Assembly: GCF_029229925.1 (NCBI RefSeq)
Contig: NZ_CP107254.1
Location: forward strand, 1,302,001-1,366,000
From: Halorhabdus sp. BNX81
GTDB taxonomy: Archaea; Halobacteriota; Halobacteria; Halobacteriales; Haloarculaceae
Length of the DNA stretch: 64,000 nucleotides
Reading direction: 5' to 3'
Each line of letters starts with the position of its first letter. The stretch's first letter is position 1. The notes under the pieces were generated by a model that was not told where the DNA came from, did no database searches, and worked only from the letters and a program-made list of their open reading frames with translations. A program made the position numbers and the translations under genes. Positions 1 to 8,432 of the stretch are shown in pieces.

Positions 1-2
1 GT

Positions 3-242
3 CCGGATCTACGCTCGGGTCCCGACGCCAACCCGCTCTTTCTCGTGGGCGACGGCAGCGAGGGGACCGACCACTTCGCCGTCCTGACCCGGGAGTCGAC
101 GCTCAATCGCGATCTGGTCGCGAGTCAGTACGGCGACTTGCTCTCCTTCGAAAACGCGCTGGCACTCTGGAACGACGACGAAGGGGCGTACAATCTGGTC
201 GTCGACGCCGAAACAGTCGTCGACAGCGTGCCGGTTCCCTGA
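3..242 (+). CDS. Hypothetical protein, C-terminal fragment (cut by window edge)
   Basis: Only the last 79 residues are inside the window; the reading frame is open from the first bases and ends in TGA at 240-242. The visible part is acidic and typical of haloarchaeal cytosolic proteins, with no motif I recognise, no membrane segment and no Cys. It lies 67 bp upstream of surE in the same direction, so co-transcription is possible. A GTG at 45 could be read as a start, but the frame is open and protein-like upstream of it, so a truncated longer gene is preferred. Function unknown. Confidence 0.6.
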   Translation, partial: PDLRSGPDANPLFLVGDGSEGTDHFAVLTRESTLNRDLVASQYGDLLSFENALALWNDDEGAYNLVVDAETVVDSVPVP

Positions 243-309
243 ACGGCGGACGGCTCCGCGCTGGCACCCCGCGAGGAAGGTTTTTGCGCCCGCCGACCCG
301 AGTGCGCGC

Positions 310-1110
310 ATGAACGACGAGCCGACGATCCTGCTGACGAACGACGACGGCATCGACAGCGTCGGTCTGGGGGCGCTGTACGAGGCGCTCTCCGCTGTCG
401 GTGACGTAACTGCCGTCGCACCAGCCGACGACCGGAGTGCAGTCGGTCGGTCGATATCCACGAACGTCGGCGTGACTGAACACGAACTCGGCTACGCTAT
501 CGACGGCACGCCGGCGGACTGTGTCGTTGCCGGGATGGAAGTCCTCGTTCCCGACGTCGACATCGTCGTGGCTGGCTGTAACGACGGTGCGAACCTGGGG
601 GCGTATGTCCTGGGCAGATCCGGAACGGTGAGTGCAGCCGTCGAAGCGACGTTCTTCGAGGTTCCCGCCATCGCCGTCTCGATGTACGTCCCCGTCCGGG
701 ACGACGACAAGTGGGACCCACTCACGGACGAACCGGAGTCCTACGCGAACGCGACTCGCGCCACCCGGTATCTCCTCGAGCATGCGCTGGAATCGGACGT
801 CTTCGAGGAGGCCGACTACCTCAACGTCAACGCACCGCTGGCCGTCGACGGCGAGGCGACGGCACCGATGGAGATCACGACGCCCTCACGGGTCTACGAG
901 ATGGGGGCCCTCAAAAACGGCGACGAGATCGAACTCCACGATCGCATCTGGGAGTGGATGGCAGAGGGCACCATTCCGGATCCCGATGGGACCGACCGCC
1001 GGGCCGTCATCGAGGATCGCGTCAGCGTCTCGCCGCTGACGGCACCACACACGACGGAGCATCACGAGACACTCGACGAACTCGCGGACGAATACGAGAG
1101 AAGAGGATAG
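310..1110 (+). CDS. surE: 5'/3'-nucleotidase SurE
   Basis: SurE is a metal-dependent phosphatase that removes phosphate from nucleoside monophosphates. The 266-residue length fits the family. The N-terminal signature ILLTNDDGIDS (residues 7-17) carries the two Asp that bind the metal; the motifs DDRSAVGRS (about residues 41-49) and NDGANLG (about 94-100) are the other conserved SurE loops. The ATG at 310 directly precedes the first beta strand, as in most SurE proteins. No signal peptide, so cytosolic. High confidence in the family; the physiological substrate is not visible. Confidence 0.95.
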   Translation: MNDEPTILLTNDDGIDSVGLGALYEALSAVGDVTAVAPADDRSAVGRSISTNVGVTEHELGYAIDGTPADCVVAGMEVLVPDVDIVVAGCNDGANLGAYVLGRSGTVSAAVEATFFEVPAIAVSMYVPVRDDDKWDPLTDEPESYANATRATRYLLEHALESDVFEEADYLNVNAPLAVDGEATAPMEITTPSRVYEMGALKNGDEIELHDRIWEWMAEGTIPDPDGTDRRAVIEDRVSVSPLTAPHTTEHHETLDELADEYERRG

Positions 1111-1130
1111 AGAACAGCCTGTAGGCGCTT

Positions 1131-1304
1131 TTAGTCTTTCATGTCCTGGAGTTTGTCCAGGAGTTCGTCCTGTGAGGCGTCCGCTTCGAAGCTCACGTCC
1201 CCATCGTGGTCGGTCGCATCGACGTCGACGCTCTCGCTGTCGTCGATGTCCGAGCCACTGGCCTGATTCTCCTGTTCGGATTCATCGTAGCTTCCGAAGC
1301 CCAT
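1131..1304 (-). CDS. Small acidic haloarchaeal protein, DUF5786-like
   Basis: This 57-residue protein begins MGFGSYDESEQENQ and ends in a short amphipathic helix (DELLDKLQDMKD); the middle is almost purely Asp/Ser/Glu. The MGFGSYDESEQ start is a recurring signature of a small protein family of halophilic archaea, which I recall as DUF5786; the family number is from memory. It faces surE convergently (21 bp between stops) and ends 65 bp downstream of the HD-domain gene on the same strand, so it may be read from that transcript or its own promoter. Function unknown. Confidence 0.75.
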   Translation of the reverse strand: MGFGSYDESEQENQASGSDIDDSESVDVDATDHDGDVSFEADASQDELLDKLQDMKD

Positions 1305-1369
1305 AACAATGGGATAGAGGGGGTCGACCCTCTAAAGCGGTCCGGTGTTGGATTCGGTGTGTGGCTCTT

Positions 1370-2203
1370 TCACAATTCGATCCGCTCGACGATCCGGTCG
1401 GTATCCTCGCGGGTGTTGATGGCCACGATCCGGAGGAACTCCTCGAGACCGGAGTTGTGGAGTTTCGATTTCAGGAGGTTATCGACCTGGTAAACGCCCG
1501 CGGCGTTGGTCATCTCGATTTCGACGAGGACGGGGACTCCGTCGCCGGTCCGGAGGTGGACTGCCTCGATCGCCTGGCTGGAGACGGTGTTGATCCCGCG
1601 GCCACCGTGTTCGTACGGAATCCGTGACCGGCCACTTTCCATGTCCAGCGCATCAGCCACCCGCACGACGCCGGCTTCGAGTGTCAGTGGTTCCTCCGCG
1701 GTGTCGTGACAGAGGATCGCATGAAGGACTTCACTCTTGACCCGGACCGCTTCGGCGATGTCGTAAAACGGCAACTCAGACAGAATACGGTCCAGTAGGT
1801 CCGCTGCCAGCGGAATCGAGTAGTAGGGATGGTCGTCCCGGTGGACAACGTGGCCGATGTCGTGTAGCGTCGCGGCCAGAGCGACGATGACGGGTTCGTC
1901 AGCCTCCGCAAGTCCCTGTTCGCGTGCGCCGTTGAACGTCACACCGCCTGCTTTCAATAGGTCGTACAGGCATAGCGCTCGGTTCCGGACGATCGTGATG
2001 TGTTTTTCGCCGTGGTCGTTGTACTGCTTGCGCGTCACGGGATTGACGTTCTGTGCCGATAAGTACGCCTGGATTTCGGCATCCGTCGTGACGTATTCCA
2101 GAACCTCCGTGAGCCGTTCGTCGGGGAACGTATGTTCCGCCTCCGGATCGTAGATTCGACCTGCGCTTTCAGCTTCACTGCCGGCATCTGACGCGTTGCT
2201 CAT
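1370..2203 (-). CDS. HD-domain metal-dependent phosphohydrolase
   Basis: The 277-residue protein has an HD superfamily core: DHGEKH near residue 66 supplies an early His, HDIGH near 133 is the His-Asp metal pair, and HAILCHD near 187 a later metal-ligand motif. Such proteins hydrolyse phosphoester bonds, often in nucleotides. The start at 2203 (MSNASDAG) is chosen because the frame upstream is Arg/Pro-rich shadow coding that overlaps the neighbouring peroxiredoxin gene's downstream side. The substrate is not predictable from what is visible. Confidence 0.85.
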   Translation of the reverse strand: MSNASDAGSEAESAGRIYDPEAEHTFPDERLTEVLEYVTTDAEIQAYLSAQNVNPVTRKQYNDHGEKHITIVRNRALCLYDLLKAGGVTFNGAREQGLAEADEPVIVALAATLHDIGHVVHRDDHPYYSIPLAADLLDRILSELPFYDIAEAVRVKSEVLHAILCHDTAEEPLTLEAGVVRVADALDMESGRSRIPYEHGGRGINTVSSQAIEAVHLRTGDGVPVLVEIEMTNAAGVYQVDNLLKSKLHNSGLEEFLRIVAINTREDTDRIVERIEL

Positions 2204-2250
2204 AGAGGCTACAGCGGCCGGGTCGAGAAAAATCGGTCGGCTGTGCGGCG

Positions 2251-2727
2251 TCAGGCTGCGTCGGCTGCGGCTTCGAGTACCTCGTCGTAGTCCGGCTCGA
2301 CGCCGGGGTCGTCGCTGACCCACGCGTAGGTGACCTCGCCGTCAGCGTTGAGGACGAACACCGAGCGCTTGGCCACGTCGTAGACGCCGAGGTCGTCGAA
2401 GTCCATCGTGAGATCATAGGCGTCGACGATCTCTTTTTCGGCGTCGCTGATCAGATCGAAGGGCAGTTCGAGTTTGTCACGAAACTCGTTGAGCGCGAAC
2501 GGCGAGTCGACGCTGATGCCGTACAGCGTCGCGCCGGCTTCCTCAACCTCCTGGATGCGGTCGCGGAACGCGGTCATCTCGTGGCTGCAGACGCTCGTGA
2601 ACGCGCCCGGGAAGAACGCGAGCACGAGCGGGGCTTCGTCGAGATGTTCCGAGAGGGTGAACGAATCGACATCGCCGTTTGCGAGTGGTGCGGTGAAGTC
2701 CGGTGCAGAGTCGCCTTCTGATACCAT
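2251..2727 (-). CDS. Peroxiredoxin (AhpC/TSA, AhpE/BCP-like)
   Basis: A 158-residue thioredoxin-fold peroxidase that reduces hydrogen peroxide and organic hydroperoxides. The catalytic motif FFPGAFTSVCSHEM (about residues 38-51) has the Pro-x3-Thr-x2-Cys pattern with the peroxidatic Cys at 47. It is the only Cys in the protein, so it must act as a 1-Cys enzyme with an external thiol reductant. The ATG at 2727 gives the expected N terminus (EGDSAPDF) directly before the fold. Cytosolic. It is divergent from tatA, which starts 140 bp away. Confidence 0.93.
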   Translation of the reverse strand: MVSEGDSAPDFTAPLANGDVDSFTLSEHLDEAPLVLAFFPGAFTSVCSHEMTAFRDRIQEVEEAGATLYGISVDSPFALNEFRDKLELPFDLISDAEKEIVDAYDLTMDFDDLGVYDVAKRSVFVLNADGEVTYAWVSDDPGVEPDYDEVLEAAADAA

Positions 2728-2867
2728 TGCGCTCCATGCTACGGGTGAGTCCCGCAAAGGTGTACCGCTCTCGACAACCCTGACCGCTGGTCGACCCCGG
2801 GCGCGTTCCAACGAGGGGGCGACTAGCAAAAAGACTATAATAGACAGTAGGTAAGAATCAGGTAGCG

Positions 2868-3152
2868 ATGTTCGAAACAACAATCCTGCAAGTACCCGGC
2901 ATTCCCGGCGGGGCGGAGGTACTCCTCCTCCTATTGCTCGCCGTTCTCCTGTTCGGGGCAAACAAGATTCCAAAGCTTGCCCGGTCGAGTGGCCAGGCCA
3001 TCGGCGAGTTCCAGAAAGGACGTGAACAGGTCGAGCAAGAACTCGAAGAGATCCAAAGTGGCAGTTCCCTAGACGACGAATCGTCCGACGATGCTGGCGT
3101 GACGTCGGCTGACGCTGACGCCGACTCCGAAACCAGCACGAGCACCAACTGA
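2868..3152 (+). CDS. tatA: Twin-arginine translocase subunit TatA
   Basis: This 94-residue protein has a short extracytoplasmic N terminus, one membrane helix (about residues 17-30, Leu/Val rich), the FG hinge followed by NKIPKLARSSGQAIGEF (amphipathic helix) and a long acidic Asp/Ser tail, the TatA/Hcf106 plan. TatA forms the pore of the Tat export system, the main secretion path in halophiles; NarG and probably NirK in this window carry twin-Arg signals. A TATA-like ACTATAATAG lies about 30 nt before the ATG, so the mRNA is probably leaderless or short-leader. No tatC in the window. Confidence 0.92.
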   Translation: MFETTILQVPGIPGGAEVLLLLLLAVLLFGANKIPKLARSSGQAIGEFQKGREQVEQELEEIQSGSSLDDESSDDAGVTSADADADSETSTSTN

Positions 3153-3225
3153 GCGGTTTGGCGCGCGTCGAATCGCACGCCACAAACCCAACAGTTTTTC
3201 TTTGGCCTCACCCCATTTTCCGGTA

Positions 3226-3298
3226 GGACGCGTGGCCTAGGGGACAGGGCGAGAGGTTCCTAACCTCTCGATCGCGGGTTCGAATCCCGCCGCGTCCG
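3226..3298 (+). tRNA. tRNA-Arg (anticodon CCT)
   Basis: A complete 73-nt cloverleaf. The acceptor arms GGACGCG and CGCGTCC pair perfectly, the anticodon stem AGAGG/CCTCT encloses loop TTCCTAA with anticodon CCT (reads AGG), and the T arm has GCGGG-TTCGAAT-CCCGC. No intron is needed to fold it. CCA is not encoded. Bases 3299-3429 downstream hold no gene I can support. Confidence 0.96.
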
Positions 3299-3429
3299 TT
3301 CACGTTTCACGTCGTCGTGTTCTTGCTGACGACAAAACTCCCCTTCCGGCAGCTGTGCAGTGGTCAGTCTGACACATCTGGGCGGTAGAACGCTGGCGAG
3401 GTCTGGAGGATCGGTAAAGACGGACTGTG

Positions 3430-4089
3430 TCAGTATCCGAGCTGCTCGCGAACCAGGACGACGGTCGTTCGCCCGTCTTCGAGTTCCTGTCGGAAAATGA
3501 GCTGTTTGGCAATGGCGCTTTCGACGCCGTAAGCGTCCTGGGCGCGTTCGTTCTCCAGGGGATAGGCGACGGATTCGAGCCGCTCGAACGCGGCGTCGAG
3601 GTCAGCGACGATCTTGTTCACACCGCTGACGATGACGACGTTCCCGGCGGCGAATGGATAGGCACCGATTCGGCTCCCCGAACGGTCGGCCGCTACTAGT
3701 TCCCCGTTCTGTGTGACCGCGTTGATCCCGCCGAGGAAGTACTCGGCTGTCTGGGACTCACGGCGTGCGGCCTGTCGGTCGGCGTCGTCGTCGATGCTCC
3801 AGATCTCGTCGGGAAGGCTCTCCCACTCGTGGTCGCCCTCGCTGAGGTACTCCGTGAATCCGATCTCCTCGAGGGTCGTCGAGTGGCCGTTCATCACGGT
3901 GGATCCCGCCGGAATGTGCGACTGGATCGTTTCGAGGGCATCCGCGGCGCTGTCGACGACCGCAACGTCGAAGCCGTTGGCTTCGAGATTCGCCACCGCC
4001 TCCTCGATGGTTTCGTCGTCGGGGAGTTCGTCGAGCGATGCGTCGATCTCGGTTTCGGCTATATAATTTTCTTTCTGCGACATGGCCAT
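3430..4089 (-). CDS. LUD-domain protein (lactate utilisation LutC/YkgG-like)
   Basis: The 219-residue protein has the LUD fold: an N-terminal helical part with DETIEEAVANLEANGFDV, then NGHSTTLEEIGFTEYL, GGINAVTQNGELVAADRSG and FAAGNVVIVSGVNKIVADLDAA, which resemble LutC/YkgG proteins that assist Fe-S lactate oxidation. No Fe-S partner (LutA/LutB) is beside it, so it is a stand-alone LUD protein of unknown role. Two in-frame ATGs (4089 and 4083) begin MAMSQ; a TATA-like TTATAC about 45 nt upstream favours a short leader. It is divergent from the photolyase gene. Confidence 0.8.
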   Translation of the reverse strand: MAMSQKENYIAETEIDASLDELPDDETIEEAVANLEANGFDVAVVDSAADALETIQSHIPAGSTVMNGHSTTLEEIGFTEYLSEGDHEWESLPDEIWSIDDDADRQAARRESQTAEYFLGGINAVTQNGELVAADRSGSRIGAYPFAAGNVVIVSGVNKIVADLDAAFERLESVAYPLENERAQDAYGVESAIAKQLIFRQELEDGRTTVVLVREQLGY

Positions 4090-4398
4090 GAAACTGCGTG
4101 ATTGCAGTACTCGGTAGAAGCGGATGGTGTATAAGCGCTCGCGGACGTCGGTGTTAGATGGTGACGTGAGTGTTACCGGCCCCGTTGGGAGGATCGCACA
4201 CGACCGACTGGGGGAGCCGCTTCTCATGGATACCACGTCGGTTCTGGCGGGCCAGCCACTGTCGAACTCGCCGCTCGCTGGTACCTGATAGCGCCGTGTT
4301 GGGCTCTCTCCATCGCATCGGTCCGGTTTGTGGGTCGGGGTTGGATTTACGTTTCTCGGCCACCGACCCGGTACTATGCGAACGCGGGGAGTGCATCC

Positions 4399-5931
4399 GT
4401 GACTGTCTGGGTCCTGGGAGATCAACTTGCAACCGAGCACGGGCCCGTCGCGGAGCGTCCCGACGAACCGGTCCTGCTAATCGAGGCCCACTCGTTTGCC
4501 GAGCGCCTGCCATACCATCCCCACAAGCTGGTGCTGGTGTTCAGCGCGATGCGACACTTCCGGGACGTGCTCCGCGAGCGCGGGCGGGAAGTGCGCTATT
4601 ATCGGACGGAGACCTTCGGCGACGGACTCAATGCGTATTTCGAGGCGTACCCCGACGACGAAGTGACGCTCATGCGGCCGGCCGGCGGTGGGATCGACAG
4701 GGTACGGGCGCTCGTCGGCGACGCCGGCGGCCGCCTGGAAGTCGTTGCGAACGATCTGTTCTGTTGCTCCCGGGAATCCTTCGATGAATGGACGGCTGGC
4801 AAAGATAGCGATGGCTATCGCCACGAGCATTTCTACCGGTACATGCGCCGAGAAACGGGATATCTGATGGAAGACGGCGATCCGGTCGGCGGCGAGTGGA
4901 ACTACGACGAGGACAACCGCGAGACGCCGCCCGACGACTGGACGCCACCCACGGCACCCGCATTCGATCTCGACGAGATAACTCGCGACGTGGATTCGTG
5001 GGTGGCCAACCGCTTCGACGGCAGCTACGATGAAGCGCCCTACGGCGGCTCGTGGGCCGATCCGGAGCCGTTTCGATGGCCGGTGACGCGTCAGCAGGCA
5101 CTCGAAGCGCTCGCGGACTTCTGTGAGCACCGCCTCGCGGAGTTCGGTCCGTATCAGGATGCAATGCGACGCGAGTCGTGGGCGATGAGCCACTCGTTGC
5201 TCTCGACCAGCCTGAATCTCGGGTTGGTTCACCCTCGCGAGGTTATAGAGCGGGCGATCGACACTTACGAGCGCGGCGAGGCACCGCTCAATAGCGTCGA
5301 GGGGGTCGTCCGGCAGGTACTTGGCTGGCGGGAGTTCGTCCGGCACGTCTATCGACGGGAGCGCGACGAGTTGGGAACCGCAAATCAGTTGAATGCGACC
5401 GAACTGCTCCCCACGTTTTTCTGGACCGGCGAAACCGACATGGCGTGTCTCGCCGACGTGATCGACGGGGTTCGCCGTCGCGGGTATTCACACCATATTG
5501 AGCGCCTGATGATCCTCTCGAACTTCGCGACGACGTTCGGAATCGACCCCCAGGCACTCAATCGCTGGTTCCACGCCGCCTACGTCGACGCCTTTCACTG
5601 GGTGACGACGCCCAACGTCGTCGGGATGGGTACGTTCGCCAGCGATGTCCTCTCGACGAAACCCTACGCGGCCTCAAGCAACTACGTCGATCGGATGAGC
5701 GACTACTGCGGTGATTGTCCGTATTATAAGACGAAAACGACTGGCGAGAACGCGTGTCCGTTCAACGCACTCTACTGGGACTTTCTGGGGCGCAACGAGG
5801 ATCGCCTCCGGTCGAACCACCGGATGGGACTGGTCTACAGCCACTGGGACGACAAGGACGATCAGGAACGCGACGCCATTCGCGACCGGGCCGCGTCGAT
5901 TCGACAGCAAGCGCGTACTGGCGATCTATGA
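4399..5931 (+). CDS. Iron-sulfur cryptochrome/photolyase (FeS-BCP, (6-4) photolyase PhrB type)
   Basis: A 510-residue flavoprotein of the bacterial/archaeal FeS photolyase group, which repairs (6-4) UV photoproducts with light and binds FAD, a lumazine-type antenna and a [4Fe-4S] cluster. Visible hallmarks: VWVLGDQL at the start of the antenna domain, RRGYSHHIERLMILSNFAT with the paired His of the active site, and four cluster Cys (in TDMAC, DYCGDC and GENAC). Their spacing of 87, 3 and 13 residues almost equals that of PhrB (88, 3, 13). The GTG at 4399 is chosen because the only nearby ATG (4376) is out of frame. Confidence 0.93.
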   Translation: MTVWVLGDQLATEHGPVAERPDEPVLLIEAHSFAERLPYHPHKLVLVFSAMRHFRDVLRERGREVRYYRTETFGDGLNAYFEAYPDDEVTLMRPAGGGIDRVRALVGDAGGRLEVVANDLFCCSRESFDEWTAGKDSDGYRHEHFYRYMRRETGYLMEDGDPVGGEWNYDEDNRETPPDDWTPPTAPAFDLDEITRDVDSWVANRFDGSYDEAPYGGSWADPEPFRWPVTRQQALEALADFCEHRLAEFGPYQDAMRRESWAMSHSLLSTSLNLGLVHPREVIERAIDTYERGEAPLNSVEGVVRQVLGWREFVRHVYRRERDELGTANQLNATELLPTFFWTGETDMACLADVIDGVRRRGYSHHIERLMILSNFATTFGIDPQALNRWFHAAYVDAFHWVTTPNVVGMGTFASDVLSTKPYAASSNYVDRMSDYCGDCPYYKTKTTGENACPFNALYWDFLGRNEDRLRSNHRMGLVYSHWDDKDDQERDAIRDRAASIRQQARTGDL

Positions 5932-5952
5932 CAAGATGGCGGCCCGCTGGAG

Positions 5953-6987
5953 TCAGTCCGCCGGTGCCACGTCAGCCGATTCGGGGTCTTCCCGAAGCGC
6001 GCTGACTGCACTGTAGATGACGGCACTCCCGACCGCGAGCGCGGCGAGCATGATGAGCCCGAAGCTCACGACCTGGAGGGCGTCGATCCCGGTGGCGTTG
6101 CCGACCTGGCGGAGCGCGACCGCGATCGAGCCCCCGACGAGCATCAGCCCGAAGTAGATCTTGATCTCACTTTCGTCGACCAGGCTGGTGGCTGTCGACC
6201 CGATTCGAGCGCCGAGCGCGCTCCCCGCCAAGAGCGGCGCGACGATCGAGAGGTCGACGCCGCCCTCCAGTCCGTAGAGGAACGAGCCCAGCCCGCCCGA
6301 GAAGACGATCTCGAAGAGGTCGGTCCCGACGGCGATCGGGACGGGCACGCCGATCAGGTAGAACATGGCTGGCATCCGGATGAAGCCACCGCCGACCCCC
6401 AGGAATCCTGAGAGCAGCCCGGTCGCGAAGGCGACGCCGAGTACCATCCACAGCGAGACCTTGATGCCGCCGCCGATTGTCATCATCGGCGGGACAGTGT
6501 AGGATTGGATCTTCTTCGCGATGTCCGGAATGTCGTCCGGATCGATCTCCGCGTCAGCGTCGTGGTGGTCGTCGCTGCTCTCCTCGCCTTCTTTGAGCGC
6601 GTTCCGGGTGACGAACAGCCCGACTCCGCCCAGCAGGACGACGTACGTGACGCCGACGATGAGGCCGGCCAGTCCCTGATCCTGGAGGAAATAGAGGCCG
6701 ATCCGACCGACTTCGATGCCAGCAGTCGTCCCGACGATCATCAGCCCCCCGAGTTTGTAGTCGACCTGGCCGAGATCACGGTGCTTCAGCGTCGCGATGA
6801 CGGCTGTCCCGAAGACGAAGGCCATCCCACTCCCGACAGCCGTGGTCGTCTCGAAGCCCATGATCATCAGCGCTGGCGTGACGAGGAAGGAGCCGCCCAT
6901 CCCGAAAAAGCCGAACAGCACGCCCACCATGAAGCCAAAGCCGACGAACAGCAGTAGCATGCTCGCGGCGAGTCCGAACAGTTCCAT
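5953..6987 (-). CDS. Sulfite exporter TauE/SafE family protein
   Basis: A 344-residue polytopic membrane protein with the two-repeat TauE/SafE plan: FFGMGGSFLVTPALMIMG near residue 30 and GFLGVGGGFIRMPAMFYLIG near 200 are the paired glycine motifs, with about eight hydrophobic helices. A charged loop rich in Glu/Asp/His (EGEESSDDHHDADAE) sits between the halves. The family exports sulfite, sulfonates or other organosulfur anions. It starts 3 bp after the stop of the small DUF7512-like gene, so the two form an operon; a regulatory box shared with the rhodanese operon lies upstream. Confidence 0.9.
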   Translation of the reverse strand: MELFGLAASMLLLFVGFGFMVGVLFGFFGMGGSFLVTPALMIMGFETTTAVGSGMAFVFGTAVIATLKHRDLGQVDYKLGGLMIVGTTAGIEVGRIGLYFLQDQGLAGLIVGVTYVVLLGGVGLFVTRNALKEGEESSDDHHDADAEIDPDDIPDIAKKIQSYTVPPMMTIGGGIKVSLWMVLGVAFATGLLSGFLGVGGGFIRMPAMFYLIGVPVPIAVGTDLFEIVFSGGLGSFLYGLEGGVDLSIVAPLLAGSALGARIGSTATSLVDESEIKIYFGLMLVGGSIAVALRQVGNATGIDALQVVSFGLIMLAALAVGSAVIYSAVSALREDPESADVAPAD

Positions 6988-6990
6988 TGG

Positions 6991-7140
6991 TCAGAGTGTG
7001 CGAATGCGGTCGACGAGCGGTTCGGCGACGACACTCGACAACGCGCCGTAGGCAAGATAGAGGACGACTGCCTCGAGCAACACCGCACCCACGAGCGCGC
7101 CGGCCTGCAGTAACTGGCCCCCCGACCCGAGCCCGATCAT
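6991..7140 (-). CDS. Small membrane protein, DUF7512-like, TauE/SafE partner
   Basis: A 49-residue protein with one long hydrophobic helix (about residues 8-34: LLQAGALVGAVLLEAV and onward) and a basic C terminus (DRIRTL). Its stop is 3 bp from the TauE/SafE ATG, so it is co-transcribed and probably translationally coupled. A purine-rich GAGGGGAG sits 5 nt before the ATG. I recall such a small protein next to haloarchaeal TauE/SafE genes as DUF7512; the number is from memory. A role as an accessory subunit of the exporter is inference. Confidence 0.75.
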   Translation of the reverse strand: MIGLGSGGQLLQAGALVGAVLLEAVVLYLAYGALSSVVAEPLVDRIRTL

Positions 7141-7181
7141 GCGTCTCCCCTCGCCACCAGCGGCAGTTGTGTGCGGATCAT
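7137..7181 (-). CDS. Possible 14-residue leader ORF before DUF7512/TauE
   Basis: A short ORF encoding MIRTQLPLVARGDA ends in a TGA that overlaps the ATG of the DUF7512-like gene (ATGA). It is the first ATG after the predicted transcription start (TATA-like TTTTATCC at about 7214-7221). It could couple translation to the downstream gene or be a chance uORF; no family is recognisable. Confidence 0.3.
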   Translation of the reverse strand: MIRTQLPLVARGDA

Positions 7182-7225
7182 GGTTTGTCGTTCAATACTC
7201 CCTACTCCATGGGTGGATAAAACGC

Positions 7226-7246
7226 TTTTGAACCGATTGCACAATA
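7226..7246 (-). promoter_or_regulatory. Putative operator TTTTG-N11-CAATA upstream of DUF7512/TauE
   Basis: On the plus strand the site reads TTTTG, 11 bases, CAATA; on the gene strand TATTG-N11-CAAAA. It lies 5 bp upstream of the TATA-like TTTTATCC (7214-7221) of the minus-strand unit. Arms and spacing match boxes before the stress protein and the rhodanese operon. The rest of 7182-7526 (345 bp) holds the two divergent promoters and no supported gene. Confidence 0.5.
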
Positions 7247-7477
7247 TTACAAACGCGTATCCGCCACGTAACCGACGGAGATATCTCTCGAAGTTATGCG
7301 AATATACTGCCCCGACGCACCGGTCCGCCCCCAAAGCGAACTCGAAATTCGACCGAGGCCGTCAATGCCGGATATTTTCACTGGTTCCTCGATCCAAGGT
7401 ACCCCATGACCGTGCCGGGCTATCCGGCCCGTGGGGCCTCAGTAGTTCGGGAGTGGACACACACCGGCACCACGTAG

Positions 7478-7498
7478 TATTGAATGACCGAAGCAATA
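7478..7498 (+). promoter_or_regulatory. Putative operator TATTG-N11-CAATA before universal stress protein
   Basis: A perfect inverted repeat TATTG/CAATA with an 11-bp spacer. Its last base touches the TATA-like ATTATAC (7498-7504), which lies about 25 nt before the ATG at 7527, as expected for a leaderless mRNA. A protein bound here would contact or block TFB/TBP. This is the best match of the four boxes in the window. Confidence 0.55.
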
Positions 7499-7526
7499 TT
7501 ATACTCCCCGTGCCCAACTGATTGAT

Positions 7527-8366
7527 ATGAAGGCCGTCTACGCGACAGACCTCTCGGAAGCGAGCGAAGCCACGATCGCCAACGAGACCTGTCTCGCTTG
7601 TCTCGACCGGATCGGCATCGAGGAGTTCCACCTCGTGACGGTCGTGCCGTCGAACGTCCACTCGGGCATGCCTGGAATGAACTTCGAGAAGCGCCGACAG
7701 CGTGCGCTCGATCGCTATCGGAAAACCTTCGAAGATGCCGGCTTCGGCGTCGAAACCCACGTGGTCCGTGGGACGCCACATCGTCGTATCAACGGGATCG
7801 CGGAGTCAGTCGGTGCGAGCCTCTCGATCGTCGGCTCGCGGGGATCGAGTCCGCTGGAGAACCGTCTGATCGGCTCGACGGCCCGCAATCTCGCCCGGAC
7901 GTCGGTGACACCGCTGCTCGTCAACCGGATCCAGCGGGCGACCGAAGATCCGGCCGTGCTCGAAGACCATCTCTTCGAACGGATGCTGTACGCAACGGAC
8001 TTTTCGGAGAACGCCCAGGAGGCCTTCGAGGCGTTCTCGTACCTGCGGTACGCGACGAAGGAGGCCACGCTGGTACACGTCCGGACGCCCGCCGATCCGG
8101 ATCTGGATGCCGCCCCTCGCGAGCAACTCGACGAACTGGCCGACCAACTCGCGGAGTGGGACATCGAGACGCGGATTGCGGTTCGGGATGGCGACCCAGT
8201 CGAGGAGATCCTCGCCGCCGAAGGGGAATATGACCCGACGACGACGCTGGTCGGCTCGCGCGGCCACAGTCGGCTCCGGCGACTCCTGCTCGGGAGCGTC
8301 TCCGAGGATGTCGTGGCAAAGGCAGACGGCAACGTGTTGGTCGTGCCGCCAAAGCGCGTGGCCTGA
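7527..8366 (+). CDS. Tandem universal stress protein (UspA x2)
   Basis: A 279-residue protein made of two UspA domains (about residues 1-135 and 150-279). Each starts with a Y-A-T-D strand (VYATDLSEAS; MLYATDFSENA) and each ends with the ATP-binding-type glycine signature (VGSRGSSPLENRLIGSTA; VGSRGHSRLRRLLLGSVSE). Usp proteins bind nucleotides or act as stress-response chaperone-like factors in the cytosol; the exact role is unknown. It is divergent from the DUF7512/TauE operon and shares its operator type, so a role in the same sulfur or redox response is inferred. Confidence 0.92.
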   Translation: MKAVYATDLSEASEATIANETCLACLDRIGIEEFHLVTVVPSNVHSGMPGMNFEKRRQRALDRYRKTFEDAGFGVETHVVRGTPHRRINGIAESVGASLSIVGSRGSSPLENRLIGSTARNLARTSVTPLLVNRIQRATEDPAVLEDHLFERMLYATDFSENAQEAFEAFSYLRYATKEATLVHVRTPADPDLDAAPREQLDELADQLAEWDIETRIAVRDGDPVEEILAAEGEYDPTTTLVGSRGHSRLRRLLLGSVSEDVVAKADGNVLVVPPKRVA

Positions 8367-8432
8367 CGGGCCGGCTAGCAGCCCTCTCGGCGTCGTCGAA
8401 CTGTTTAACTTCGGGCGGCGGGTGAACCTGAT

